A stretch of DNA of 13,857 nt from Phoronis ovalis (Eukaryota > Phoronida > Phoronidae), in contig JAOXYB010035716.1 of the NCBI GenBank assembly GCA_028565635.1, positions 1 through 13,857 on the forward strand, read 5' to 3'. Below are positions 9,101 to 13,857 of this stretch, piece after piece. The notes beneath the pieces were generated by a model that saw nothing but the letters and a program-made list of their open reading frames with translations, ran no database searches and had not been told where the DNA came from. Numbering within the stretch: position 1 is the stretch's first letter; each line of letters opens with the position of its first letter. A program made the position numbers and the translations under genes.

Positions 9101-12100
9101 TGACAGCTCACCAGGGTTCTTTGACAAACGATTCAATAACAAAAGCTATCAATGAGTTCAAGGAAAAAATAGATGACCAGAACAGTAAACATTCCAGTCT
9201 CATATTTTACTACTCAGGACATTCCTCTGAAGAAGCACTTACCCTCACACCAGGAATAGAGCCAGGATTAAAAACCGCAACTATTATGAATCAACTACAA
9301 GAATTGAAAATATCAAATTTGCTACTTATCTATGATTGTTGCCACGCAGGATCTCATGAAATAGTAAATAATAAGAATATGAGTGTACGTCAATGGTCCA
9401 GTTGTCGCGCATCTCAAACTTCAACCTATGAGAATGGCAAAAACAGTTTCTTCACAACTGTTCTGGTGAATGGGATTAAAAGCTGTACACACGGATGTAG
9501 GCAACTCTTTTCTACAGGAGGCGCTTGTAATCAACCGACGGCTTGTACTATATGCGAATCTTTCACTGACAGATGCTCCGCAACTGGCCTGATATTAATT
9601 GATGATGTAAAGGATTATGTGTACAAACACTTTATGCGGTACAAAAACGAGGTCCCAAACGAGGTCCCAAACGAGGTCCCAACCATGAAAGGCGAGCATA
9701 CAGGAAATGACACTCTTGCATTTTTTAATGAAGATAAACTGGATTATTTAGTTGAATTTAAAGATGTTGAAAATCCGTTGAATGGACATAACTATAATCG
9801 TCTGTACATGAAAACTATACCAGATGAAATAAATTCTTTTAAAGACGATGTCATCGAGGAGGTTGATTCAAATCGTAAGTATACAATGTAAACCATATTT
9901 TTTACATAACGTAATTTCATTGTTCAATGTCCATCTGATGTAATGAAATTTTTCATGCACAAATATGCTTATGGTGGTACCTTAAGCGTCAACATCGATG
10001 TATGTTTCATTTCTACCAACCTTCGTGATATTTGGATTTGTGAAGGTTACAGGTGGGTATTTGCTAAGGACTAGGTAGTATTTCGGAATGACACGGAAAA
10101 CCTACAATTCGAAACCATTTTTCTCAATCTTTCTCCATTCATTCTTAGGAGCTTCCCTTAGGCAGGGGTCACTGCACTACCTCAATTCACATGTGACTAA
10201 CCTTGACTGTATCTTCTGTATTATATACAGAATATATTATAAGATCTAGACCATGATGATGTAGCTTAAACTTTCAATATTATAACAAATAGATAGTTTA
10301 CGTACTTATTTCTTATTCCTGGAAAAGAAACAGTATTTTAGTCTTATATCGTAGATGATGTTTTTGTATAATATGACTTTACACGTTTTCCCCTTGCTTT
10401 TGAACCTCTTCACTTTATGAACCATCCAGTTTATCTGTGGAGCATACAGCCATGTCTGCCTAAAGACAGAATATTATTAATAATTGCTTTTGTTTCTGCT
10501 ACATTACAGAGAAAAACAATTGTATATTGTAGACCACGCGGTGATGAACCAGAACACTGATCATTATCAAGTTCTAAATGGTACTACAGAAGTGTGTGAT
10601 GCTAAAGTTCTCAAGGAGGTAAATACACACAAACGCACACAAATGCACACAAATACAAATTATGAATATATATTTATTAATACGCTGTGGTTGAAATGTT
10701 CTTAATGCACTGATCCATAAAAGTTCTCTTTTTTCCGTGTCTCTTTGTTGATCTTATGTGCTTTCTCAGTGACTTGTAGCTGCATGTGTTTGTATTCACA
10801 AGACATGCTATTCGGTCTCAGTTTAGATGACACGTTTTGGTAATGAACTCAATATACCGTAATAATAACCTATTTCGCAGTCTACGATTGCATCAGAGTT
10901 TCAGTCACTATAATAAATGCACTTGAACTCTAATGAAGAGTCATATTACCAAACAGCTGACATCGAATGGTGTTAGTTAGTATCTAAAATGTATTGAAGC
11001 TCCGACTCTAGGCACGAAGCACGTTACAAATGTAAATTATACAAACTGTGTTGGCATACGGTGTAATTTTTTGTCAGTAAGTAGTTACATTAGAATAACA
11101 AGAAACTGACTATTTCAATACTTGTAGTTGTGCGACTCAAATGGTGTCCCTGTCGTCTGTTTAAGGCAAGAACTTCAGTATTTGAAATATGGTGTAGTAG
11201 TTATTGTAAATGAATTTGAACTCAAAGATGCTGTAAACAATATGTTGAGCAAAATAAATGAACCTGCGTTTACAGTGTCAAAGCAGGTAAGATTTTCTTT
11301 TGAGATGAGTATAATACTTTTTCAATTGGCATCACATAATGTGAATGGCTTACAGTAGTATCTTGTGCGTTGTTTTCGTCATTAACACCTTCGTTGTGGT
11401 ATGTAGCACTTTGACTACCTTCCTGACACGTCCATGTTACGAAAGCCAGGTTAGCAGGTGTTATGGGCTAGGTGTAATTTTAAAATTCCCTAGAAAAGTT
11501 GTGTCAACGTCAATTTTTTGCGATTCTTTTAGCTTTAAATAATCATTGCTTAAAGCACTTTTTCTGGTACATTTATCGATGTGAAGATAAAAGCTTAGCT
11601 GCTACACATGTGGGCGTGTGTTCTAAGTCAGGTGGTAATTCGAAAAAAATACGCTAGTGGGGCAAACGATGATTTAAATATTTTACATTTGATCGCAAAA
11701 AAGTGGTTTATTAATAGAACATATTGATATTTTGAAAAATGATACGCTAATTGGGCAGTTTTGAGGTGTTTTTTGTTGCAATTGTAACGGACTATGTGAG
11801 ATTACCATGACTACTTGTTTAAAAGTCTATCTAGTGTGTTGCTAGTTTTGCTCCTTCATTTGGCCAGTAGGTCAGGAGGTCAATGTCAAGCTGCATTCCA
11901 CATTATTTGCATACAAGCACACATAATGTGATGTCTACCTGCCTGCTGTGACATGTTGTTGCTACCTTCAGCCTAGCAAAACATTGTTCATGGTCTCGTA
12001 GTTTATTTCACTTGTCAATTTCATAACATGTTTTAGCTGAAAATGCATAATAAAAATGTTGACTAATATCAATTAGTGCATTACTATGGCGCTCATGTGT

Positions 12101-12692
12101 ACCACGCATTTACACGTTTAGTAGGCATATTTATATACGCCAGAACCCGTTCAATTATGAAAACTGCACAGTGTTATTTTCTATAGACAAAAAAGGCCAC
12201 ATAGTCAGTTAACCAAATTGCGTACACCTCTGCTATATCTAAGTGATGTAAAAAAAACACGCTGCAACAATGTAGGAATTTTTGCTTGTCACAACACACT
12301 AACATTTCAAAGAATCACCACCAGGTTTTGAATGTTTTCTAATGCTATGCGTTATAATAGTTATGTTAAACCACTGTTTTTGTTAATTTCTGAAAGGAGC
12401 TGATATAAGCTATAGCATTTAGCTTAACAGAAGTAAAATTGTGTAAGCAGATTAGGTTATATGTATTATATTTTATCAAATCCCGTTTCAGCCTGTTGAT
12501 GATACTTATATATTAAGTGCAAAGAAGACTGTAGAGAATTGCTTGGATCCTCTAATAGGAGCAGATCAACAAATAGAACATAGTGTCTGGTTCTGGGATG
12601 CCTTAAAAGAAGTATATGAACAGAGCCTTAAGGAAAAAAAGGATGTTTTGGTAACTGTCGAGGAATATTTTATAAAATATGAATTTGTTTAA
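37..12692 (+). CDS. DED / Pelle-IRAK-like kinase / RING-like / caspase-like multidomain protein, 17 exons
   Basis: Hand-built spliced gene. Exons: 37-143, 432-613, 770-874, 1491-1562, 2184-2294, 2874-2965, 4315-4529, 5178-5395, 5674-5807, 6326-6439, 6711-6804, 7160-7288, 7531-7660, 9081-9874, 10512-10618, 11128-11286, 12492-12692. Introns are all GT..AG and phases run 2,1,1,1,1,0,2,1,0,0,1,1,2,1,0,0, giving 987 aa without an internal stop. Domain order: DED 5-92, basic linker, kinase 170-448, RING-like C7H finger 473-517, caspase/metacaspase-like protease 528-760, unrecognised C-terminal region. An in-frame TGA at 16-18 supports the ATG at 37. Known roles of these families are death-fold signalling, phosphorylation, ubiquitin transfer and proteolysis; an intracellular innate-immune or cell-death role is inferred. 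No signal peptide or membrane segment is seen. The alternative of two adjacent genes is disfavoured because coding continuity and phase hold across every junction. Confidence 0.85.
144..431 (+). other. Intron 1, with 10-base C tract and transposon-end-like motif
   Basis: Phase 2 intron of 288 bases inside the DED. It contains a run of ten C at 330-339 and, at 363, the sequence CAGTGGCAGACTC. That resembles the terminal motif of the element in intron 6 (CAGTGGCAGATTC, opposite strand). Possibly a decayed transposon end. Confidence 0.6.
432..613 (+). CDS. Exon 2: second half of the DED (residues 36-97)
   Basis: Acceptor TTTTTTAG ends at 431; donor GTATGA starts at 614, phase 1. It encodes helices 4-6, with the typical DED pattern DFRDLVAMLERNGVV (45-59) followed by a Leu-rich helix. 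At the usual RxDL charge motif before helix 6 the sequence reads KTCNL (74-78), so the Arg and Asp are not conserved. That may alter or weaken canonical DED-DED contacts. The DED ends near residue 92. Confidence 0.85.
770..874 (+). CDS. Exon 3: polar Ser/Asp-rich linker (residues 97-132)
   Basis: Acceptor TTCAG ends at 769; donor GTAAAA starts at 875. It is a symmetric 1-1 exon of 105 bases. The encoded segment is low in hydrophobics, with a run of four Ser at 108-111 and two Trp at 119 and 121, and ends with the basic cluster KRK (127-129). It corresponds in position to the Pro/Ser/Thr linker between death domain and kinase of IRAK proteins. Read-through into intron 3 would end at TGA 910-912, giving a 143-residue DED-only product. 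Confidence 0.7.
875..1490 (+). other. Intron 3 (616 bases)
   Basis: Strong donor and acceptor with a T-rich tract before the acceptor. Only minor structure is seen: an 8-base inverted repeat AGTAACTC (1190-1197) / GAGTTACT (1224-1231). No gene seen. The open frame from exon 3 ends at TGA 910-912. Confidence 0.7.
1491..1562 (+). CDS. Exon 4: basic linker with second half of a possible bipartite NLS (residues 132-156)
   Basis: Acceptor TTGTAG ends at 1490; donor GTAAGTAA starts at 1563. A small symmetric 1-1 exon of 72 bases. It encodes KKPK (141-144), which lies 11 residues after KRK in exon 3, a spacing like bipartite nuclear import signals. Support is the phase match on both sides, strong splice sites and continuing polar composition. 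It is too short to judge by coding content alone. Confidence 0.65.
   Translation, partial: LKVQAKSLAKNLNWHQLSPNQMS
1563..2183 (+). other. Intron 4 (621 bases)
   Basis: AT-rich intron with GTAAGTAA donor and TTTCAG acceptor. A 115-codon open frame lies on the minus strand (1842-2189), but its product has no recognisable motif and it overlaps exon 5. I see nothing else. Confidence 0.7.
2184..2294 (+). CDS. Exon 5: kinase start and glycine-rich loop (residues 156-193)
   Basis: Acceptor TTTCAG ends at 2183; donor GTAAGG starts at 2295. It encodes the kinase N-lobe entry and the ATP-binding loop KLGNFGTVYK (183-192). This is close to the loop of Pelle/IRAK and receptor-like kinases, except that the first Gly of GxGxFG is Lys183. 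The second and third glycines (185, 188), the Phe and the following Val are kept, so ATP binding remains plausible. Confidence 0.85.
2295..2873 (+). other. Intron 5 (579 bases)
   Basis: Separates the kinase glycine loop from the VAIK strand. AT-rich, with an A8 tract near 2751. No gene or clear repeat seen; overlapping open frames on both strands encode composition-biased, motif-free peptides. Confidence 0.7.
2874..2965 (+). CDS. Exon 6: kinase beta-3 strand with VAIK lysine (residues 193-223)
   Basis: Acceptor TTGTAG ends at 2873; donor GTAAGT starts at 2966, phase 0. It encodes VTVAIK (200-205), the beta-3 strand whose Lys205 anchors the ATP phosphates, followed by the approach to helix C. 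A second AG at 2879-2880 would lie inside the exon; using the first AG keeps the phase and the strand length. Confidence 0.82.
2966..4314 (+). other. Intron 6 (1349 bases), carries a hAT-like element
   Basis: The second-longest intron, between kinase beta-3 and helix C. Its middle part (3310-3959) has inverted termini and G-rich end sequence consistent with a non-autonomous DNA transposon. The flanks are plain AT-rich sequence. Confidence 0.7.
3310..3959. mobile_element. Candidate non-autonomous hAT-like element (MITE) in intron 6
   Basis: The left end reads CAATGGCAAATGGACG and the reverse complement of the right end reads CAGTGGCAGATTCACG, matching at 12 of 16 positions. Such CAGTGGC-starting ends followed by G-rich sequence (seven G at 3325-3331) are typical of animal hAT-derived elements. 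The right end also holds two copies of a CGACCCC-type unit near 3776-3799. No transposase frame is seen, and I find no clean 8-base target duplication (GATCACTT left, TACTTTTA right), so the boundaries or the class may be wrong. Confidence 0.4.
4315..4529 (+). CDS. Exon 7: kinase helix C to helix E, Tyr gatekeeper (residues 224-295)
   Basis: Acceptor TTTAAG ends at 4314; donor GTAAGTG starts at 4530, phase 2. It encodes helix C (Glu224 or Glu226 is the likely salt-bridge partner of Lys205), the IKHPF turn, and the hinge IVYPYM (248-253). Tyr250 at the gatekeeper position is a hallmark of the IRAK/Pelle family. The exon ends with helix E, RITKQFCEGLNHLH (276-289), matching the RxxIAxGxAxGLxYLH pattern of this kinase group. 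Confidence 0.9.
4530..5177 (+). other. Intron 7 (648 bases)
   Basis: Very AT-rich, with a short TTA/ATT-rich stretch at about 4597-4625. No gene seen. The open frame entering exon 8 from 5065 is intron read-through, not coding. Confidence 0.7.
5178..5395 (+). CDS. Exon 8: kinase catalytic loop, DFG and activation segment (residues 295-368)
   Basis: Acceptor GTTTTTTAG ends at 5177; donor GTAGGTG starts at 5396, phase 1. The catalytic loop reads IHGDIKPGNIMLD (299-311), with Asp302, Lys304 and Asn307. HGD instead of HRD is typical of Pelle and IRAK1. DFG is at 320-322. The activation segment holds several Thr/Ser and ends GTPGYVDPS (341-349), where the Glu of the APE motif is Ser349. DVFSVGV (361-367) is subdomain IX. 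An active kinase is predicted. Confidence 0.93.
5674..5807 (+). CDS. Exon 9: kinase C-lobe (residues 368-412)
   Basis: Acceptor TTTTATTAG ends at 5673; donor GTAAGTT starts at 5808, phase 0. The start, VMLRLLTQKPAI (368-379), continues subdomain IX as in receptor-like kinases, which confirms the exon 8/9 junction. The rest is a less conserved C-lobe segment rich in Thr and Asn. Confidence 0.82.
5808..6325 (+). other. Intron 9 (518 bases), carries a dispersed-repeat copy
   Basis: Lies between the two last kinase exons. It holds the repeat copy at 5927-5981 that is related to sequence in intron 13. Otherwise AT-rich with nothing recognisable. Confidence 0.7.
5927..5981 (+). repeat. Dispersed repeat copy A
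   Basis: About 55 bases aligning with 8081-8137 at roughly three quarters identity by eye, including the shared blocks ACATCCC, TACTGTT and TTGAGGTCAAAA in the same order and spacing. Probably remnants of an interspersed element. Confidence 0.5.
6326..6439 (+). CDS. Exon 10: end of kinase domain (residues 413-450)
   Basis: Acceptor GCTTTTAG ends at 6325; donor GTAAGAT starts at 6440, phase 0 on both sides. It encodes subdomain XI, with LMRWCLFKPKDR (427-438). This matches the Leu-x-x-x-Cys-Leu...Pro-x-x-Arg pattern of IRAK/RLK kinases. Arg438 normally pairs with the APE Glu, which is absent here. It closes the kinase at about 448. Confidence 0.85.
6711..6804 (+). CDS. Exon 11: inter-domain segment and first zinc-ligand pair (residues 451-482)
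   Basis: Acceptor TTTTTGTAG ends at 6710; donor GTAAGTA starts at 6805, phase 1. A short charged segment follows the kinase, then RCVAC (472-476) supplies the first Cys-x2-Cys pair of a RING-like finger, completed in exon 12. The exon is called because it joins kinase and finger in frame with strong splice sites. Confidence 0.75.
6805..7159 (+). other. Intron 11 (355 bases)
   Basis: Splits the RING-like finger between its first and second ligand pairs. A TGATGA sequence near 7050 recalls a snoRNA box C, but no matching D box at suitable distance is seen. Nothing else found. Confidence 0.65.
7160..7288 (+). CDS. Exon 12: remainder of RING-like finger (residues 482-525)
   Basis: Acceptor TTTTATAG ends at 7159; donor GTGAGAT starts at 7289, symmetric 1-1. 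It supplies Cys492, Cys496, Cys497, Cys500, Cys503, Cys514 and His517. With exon 11 the spacing is C-x2-C-x15-C-x3-C-x3-C-x2-C-x10-C-x2-H, which fits a RING cross-brace in which position 4 is Cys rather than His and the last ligand is His rather than Cys. Known RING domains bind E2 enzymes; E3 activity here is inference. Confidence 0.75.
7459..7480 (+). repeat. Two-copy 11-base tandem repeat in intron 12
   Basis: The unit TTTATAGTTAA occurs twice without a gap inside the 242-base intron 12. A short local duplication with no evident role. Confidence 0.6.
7531..7660 (+). CDS. Exon 13: first strand and helix of caspase-like domain (residues 525-568)
   Basis: Acceptor TTGAAAG ends at 7530; donor GTATGTA starts at 7661, phase 2. 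It encodes KYRYAIIVGGG (527-537), the first beta strand of the clan CD caspase-hemoglobinase fold. An Asp-rich turn follows, then a helix (DASLIKNVFLDPRIMGM, 551-567) that normally precedes the second strand. That strand continues directly in exon 14 as NVQFLT, confirming the join. Confidence 0.82.
8081..8137 (+). repeat. Dispersed repeat copy B
   Basis: Same-orientation relative of 5927-5981, sharing ACATCCC, TACTGTT and TTGAGGTCAAAA blocks in order. It lies in intron 13, 200-odd bases before copy C. Confidence 0.5.
8341..8402 (+). repeat. Dispersed repeat copy C (more divergent)
   Basis: Shares TGACATCCCCAGG and GAGGTCAA with copies A and B, with a longer and different middle. The order of blocks is conserved, so it is likely a diverged relative. 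Confidence 0.35.
9081..9874 (+). CDS. Exon 14: catalytic core of caspase/metacaspase-like protease (residues 568-833)
   Basis: The largest exon, 794 bases. Acceptor TTTTTTACAG ends at 9080. LIFYYSGHS (608-616) carries catalytic His615 (codon 9220-9222), and LLLIYDCCHAGS (648-659) carries catalytic Cys655 (codon 9340-9342). Asp653 two residues before the Cys is the metacaspase arrangement, not the QAC of true caspases. NSFFTTVLVNGI (689-700) matches the small-subunit helix. A six-Cys cluster follows (703-733), then a triple NEVP repeat (757-768). The last third (769-833) is charged and unrecognised. The exon end is uncertain: donor GTAAGT at 9875 or GTATAC at 9879. Confidence 0.9.
9646..9681 (+). 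repeat. In-frame 12-base tandem repeat, three perfect copies
   Basis: The unit AACGAGGTCCCA is repeated three times exactly in exon 14 and encodes three NEVP units (residues 757-768), just after the protease fold ends. Exact copies suggest recent expansion, likely length-variable between individuals. Confidence 0.95.
9875..10511 (+). other. Intron 14 (637 bases), with ambiguous ends
   Basis: Two donors (GTAAGT at 9875, GTATAC at 9879) and two overlapping acceptors (AG at 10508-10509 and 10510-10511) exist. Only the pairs 9875 with 10511 and 9879 with 10509 keep the frame. If the intron is retained, translation stops at TAA 9889-9891 after five extra residues. No other content recognised. Confidence 0.65.
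10512..10618 (+). CDS. Exon 15: C-terminal region, part 1 (residues 833-868)
   Basis: Donor GTAAAT starts at 10619, phase 0. The coding frame is clear (QLYIVDHAVM.. pattern, a beta strand followed by polar turn), but the start is ambiguous. With donor 9875 the acceptor must be the AG at 10510-10511. With donor 9879 it would be the CAG at 10507-10509, with the exon starting at 10510 and adding two residues. I recognise no domain. Confidence 0.65.
10619..11127 (+). other. Intron 15 (509 bases)
   Basis: Starts with a minisatellite right after the donor GT. The remainder is AT-rich with nothing recognisable. The acceptor is preceded by only a modest pyrimidine tract. Confidence 0.65.
10621..10660 (+). 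repeat. 10-base minisatellite, four units, next to a splice donor
   Basis: Units AAATACACAC, AAACGCACAC, AAATGCACAC and AAATACAAAT follow one another without gaps, directly after the GT of intron 15. Slippage here could change the donor surroundings. Confidence 0.9.
11128..11286 (+). CDS. Exon 16: C-terminal region, part 2 (residues 869-921)
   Basis: Acceptor ACTTGTAG ends at 11127; donor GTAAGAT starts at 11287, phase 0 on both sides. The translation alternates hydrophobic strand-like segments (VPVVCL, GVVVIV) with amphipathic helical stretches, like an alpha/beta domain. No family recognised. Support is strong splice sites, phase and protein-like composition. Confidence 0.7.
11287..12491 (+). 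other. Intron 16 (1205 bases)
   Basis: Holds a pair of 16-base direct repeats with 14 matches (11649-11664 and 11742-11757, starting ATACGCTA). Otherwise AT-rich without recognisable genes or structured RNA. An open frame at 11345-11542 looks random. Confidence 0.65.
12492..12692 (+). CDS. Exon 17: terminal exon (residues 922-987 and stop)
   Basis: Acceptor CGTTTCAG ends at 12491. It encodes 66 residues, probably mostly helical (a long helix around WFWDALKEVYEQSLKEKK, 953-970), and ends with TAA at 12690-12692. The frame continues from exon 16 without a phase problem. No family recognised. Confidence 0.72.
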   Translation, partial: PVDDTYILSAKKTVENCLDPLIGADQQIEHSVWFWDALKEVYEQSLKEKKDVLVTVEEYFIKYEFV

Positions 12693-12774
12693 TTAAATCA
12701 CTGTGAAGTTACACTTTTAGATTAAGCTGGTGTCCCGGGGCGATATTTGCATTGTCTAGATGTGCTGAACCAAT

Positions 12775-12799
12775 GGCGGATCTATAAAGGCGGATCTAT
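12775..12799 (+). repeat. Direct repeat GGCGGATCTAT x2, hAT-end-like
   Basis: Two copies of GGCGGATCTAT separated by AAA, preceded by CAAT so that the stretch begins CAATGGCGGATC. This resembles the start of hAT-type terminal repeats and the intron 6 element's left end (CAATGGCAAATG). No partner end was found. Confidence 0.4.
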
Positions 12800-12952
12800 G
12801 GGTCGATTAGCAGCATACGAGAGGGATGCCAGACAACAGTCACATGTCGTTTGGTCTGTAAAGGCATCAACTAGATCTAGTATTGTTGTAGTTTTCCATA
12901 TGTTCGATTTAGACATATAAATGAACTTTAATTTGAATGTTTATTTTGTTAA

Positions 12953-12958
12953 ATTAAA
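12953..12958 (+). terminator. Candidate polyadenylation signal ATTAAA
   Basis: ATTAAA about 260 bases after the stop, followed by a T-rich stretch (12981-13015) suitable as downstream element. A canonical AATAAA at 13273-13278 is an alternative distal signal. Which is used cannot be told from sequence. Confidence 0.35.
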
Positions 12959-13857
12959 AACAAAAATCATCAATTTCCCATTAATTTGTATATTTTTTAT
13001 TCGTTTCTGGATATTGTAAAGGCCTTCACTTATTGATAGCCTAGAGTAGCTGTGTGTGAATGCATTATATATAAGCAACTCTAAAAAAATGATTTTGTTA
13101 TAAATTAAAGGAATAATATCAGATTAATTAGTGTTTTATTTGATGGAGATTTTACCAATGTTAACAATGTCATTGTTATAACCAAATATGACACAACGGA
13201 TATGTCTGACGTCACCTTACCGCATCACTAATCAGTATTATATCTACAGGAGAGCATAACTGGGAAACTTACAATAAAGAGTAACGTATATAACGAATTT
13301 AAGGCTAAGCTAGATCCTTGTTACTTACCATTTAATTGAAAATTCGTGTAAATTTTTTGTTACATAAAGTGGTAATAGCAAGGAGAATATAACCTTAATT
13401 ACGCTGCCTTGCAATTGTTTTTGCACGGCTTGTGCCATCTGTTACCTCAATATTTCAACAGCTTCTAACGGTAAAAAAGCAATTCAATTAACATGGCTGT
13501 CCGACTGCACATTTGTCTAAAAAGAATATTGTTAAAACACAAAAACTACTAATGTCATTTTTGTCATGATTGAGTTACTTTGTTCTATGTTCAGTAAAGT
13601 TTCGTTCACTTTTTAAAAGAAAACTATAACTATCTAAAAATCATATCGTTCGTGACATTATATTTCACGTTCAATATAAGCAAAAGCAAAAGTCATCAAG
13701 TGATATAAAAACCTCAAATGGATGAGACGTTGCGTCAGATACTCGCGCACCACTGAAAAATTCCCATGTTCAATTTAATGTTCCTCCAATCGCGATCTGG
13801 TTAATAAGTAAATTACAAAGTGTTATATATCAAAATAACGGGTTATAAATTGTCTTT

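Larger units (their letters stand above)
12693..13857 (+). other. 3'UTR and 3' flank; no second gene seen
   Basis: After the stop at 12692 no long open frame exists on either strand. It contains polyadenylation-like hexamers, a transposon-end-like motif at 12771-12800 and AT-rich sequence. The 3'UTR length cannot be fixed from sequence alone. Confidence 0.6.

Noticed and set aside
9052-9891. Stand-alone 279-codon protease gene starting at ATG 9052
   Set aside because: The TTTTTTACAG acceptor at 9080 and exact continuation of the protease fold from exon 13 show that this is exon 14; bases 9052-9080 are intron and 9875-9891 is read-through.
10484-10705. Separate 73-codon gene at 10484
   Set aside because: Only 10512-10618 is coding, as exon 15; both flanks have splice sites and the tail translates the minisatellite.
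12693-13857. Second gene downstream
   Set aside because: No open frame of useful length on either strand and no domain motif; sequence is AT-rich with only transposon-like and polyadenylation-like signals.

Overview
The window is eukaryotic and almost certainly from an invertebrate animal. It is AT-rich, has no operon-like ORF packing, and its coding segments are short, separated by GT..AG introns, and join in frame. A death effector domain, a metazoan fold, at the start of the product points to an animal. I cannot name the species. Transposon-end-like and dispersed repeats in the introns would fit a mollusc- or cnidarian-type genome, but that is a guess.

Nearly the whole window is one plus-strand gene. 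I rebuilt it by hand as 17 exons running from the ATG at 37 to the TAA ending at 12692: 2964 coding bases, 987 residues, with every intron phase matching. In order the product has: a death effector domain (DED, about residues 5-92); a polar linker with a possible bipartite nuclear localisation signal (97-155); a Pelle/IRAK-type protein kinase (about 170-448) with the catalytic Lys, HGD Asp and DFG Asp present; a RING-like zinc-binding segment (473-517); a clan CD caspase/metacaspase-like protease domain (about 528-760) with His615 and Cys655; and a C-terminal region (about 770-987) that I do not recognise.

This architecture is the main result. The first half is laid out like IRAK/Pelle (death fold, linker, kinase), but a DED replaces the usual death domain. 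The second half adds a RING-like finger and a cysteine protease to the same chain. The protein would combine death-fold recruitment, phosphorylation, possible ubiquitin ligation and proteolysis, jobs usually split between FADD, RIPK/IRAK, TRAF/IAP and caspase-8. That functional reading is inference; the domain order is read from the sequence.

Layout: 1-36 5'UTR; 37-1562 DED and linker exons 1-4; 2184-6439 kinase exons 5-10; 6711-7288 RING-like exons 11-12; 7531-9874 protease exons 13-14; 10512-12692 C-terminal exons 15-17; 12693-13857 3'UTR and flank with no second gene seen. The longest introns (6, 13 and 16) hold a hAT-like non-autonomous element, degenerate dispersed repeats and simple repeats. 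The least certain point of the model is the exon 14/15 junction, where two donor/acceptor pairs both keep the frame.
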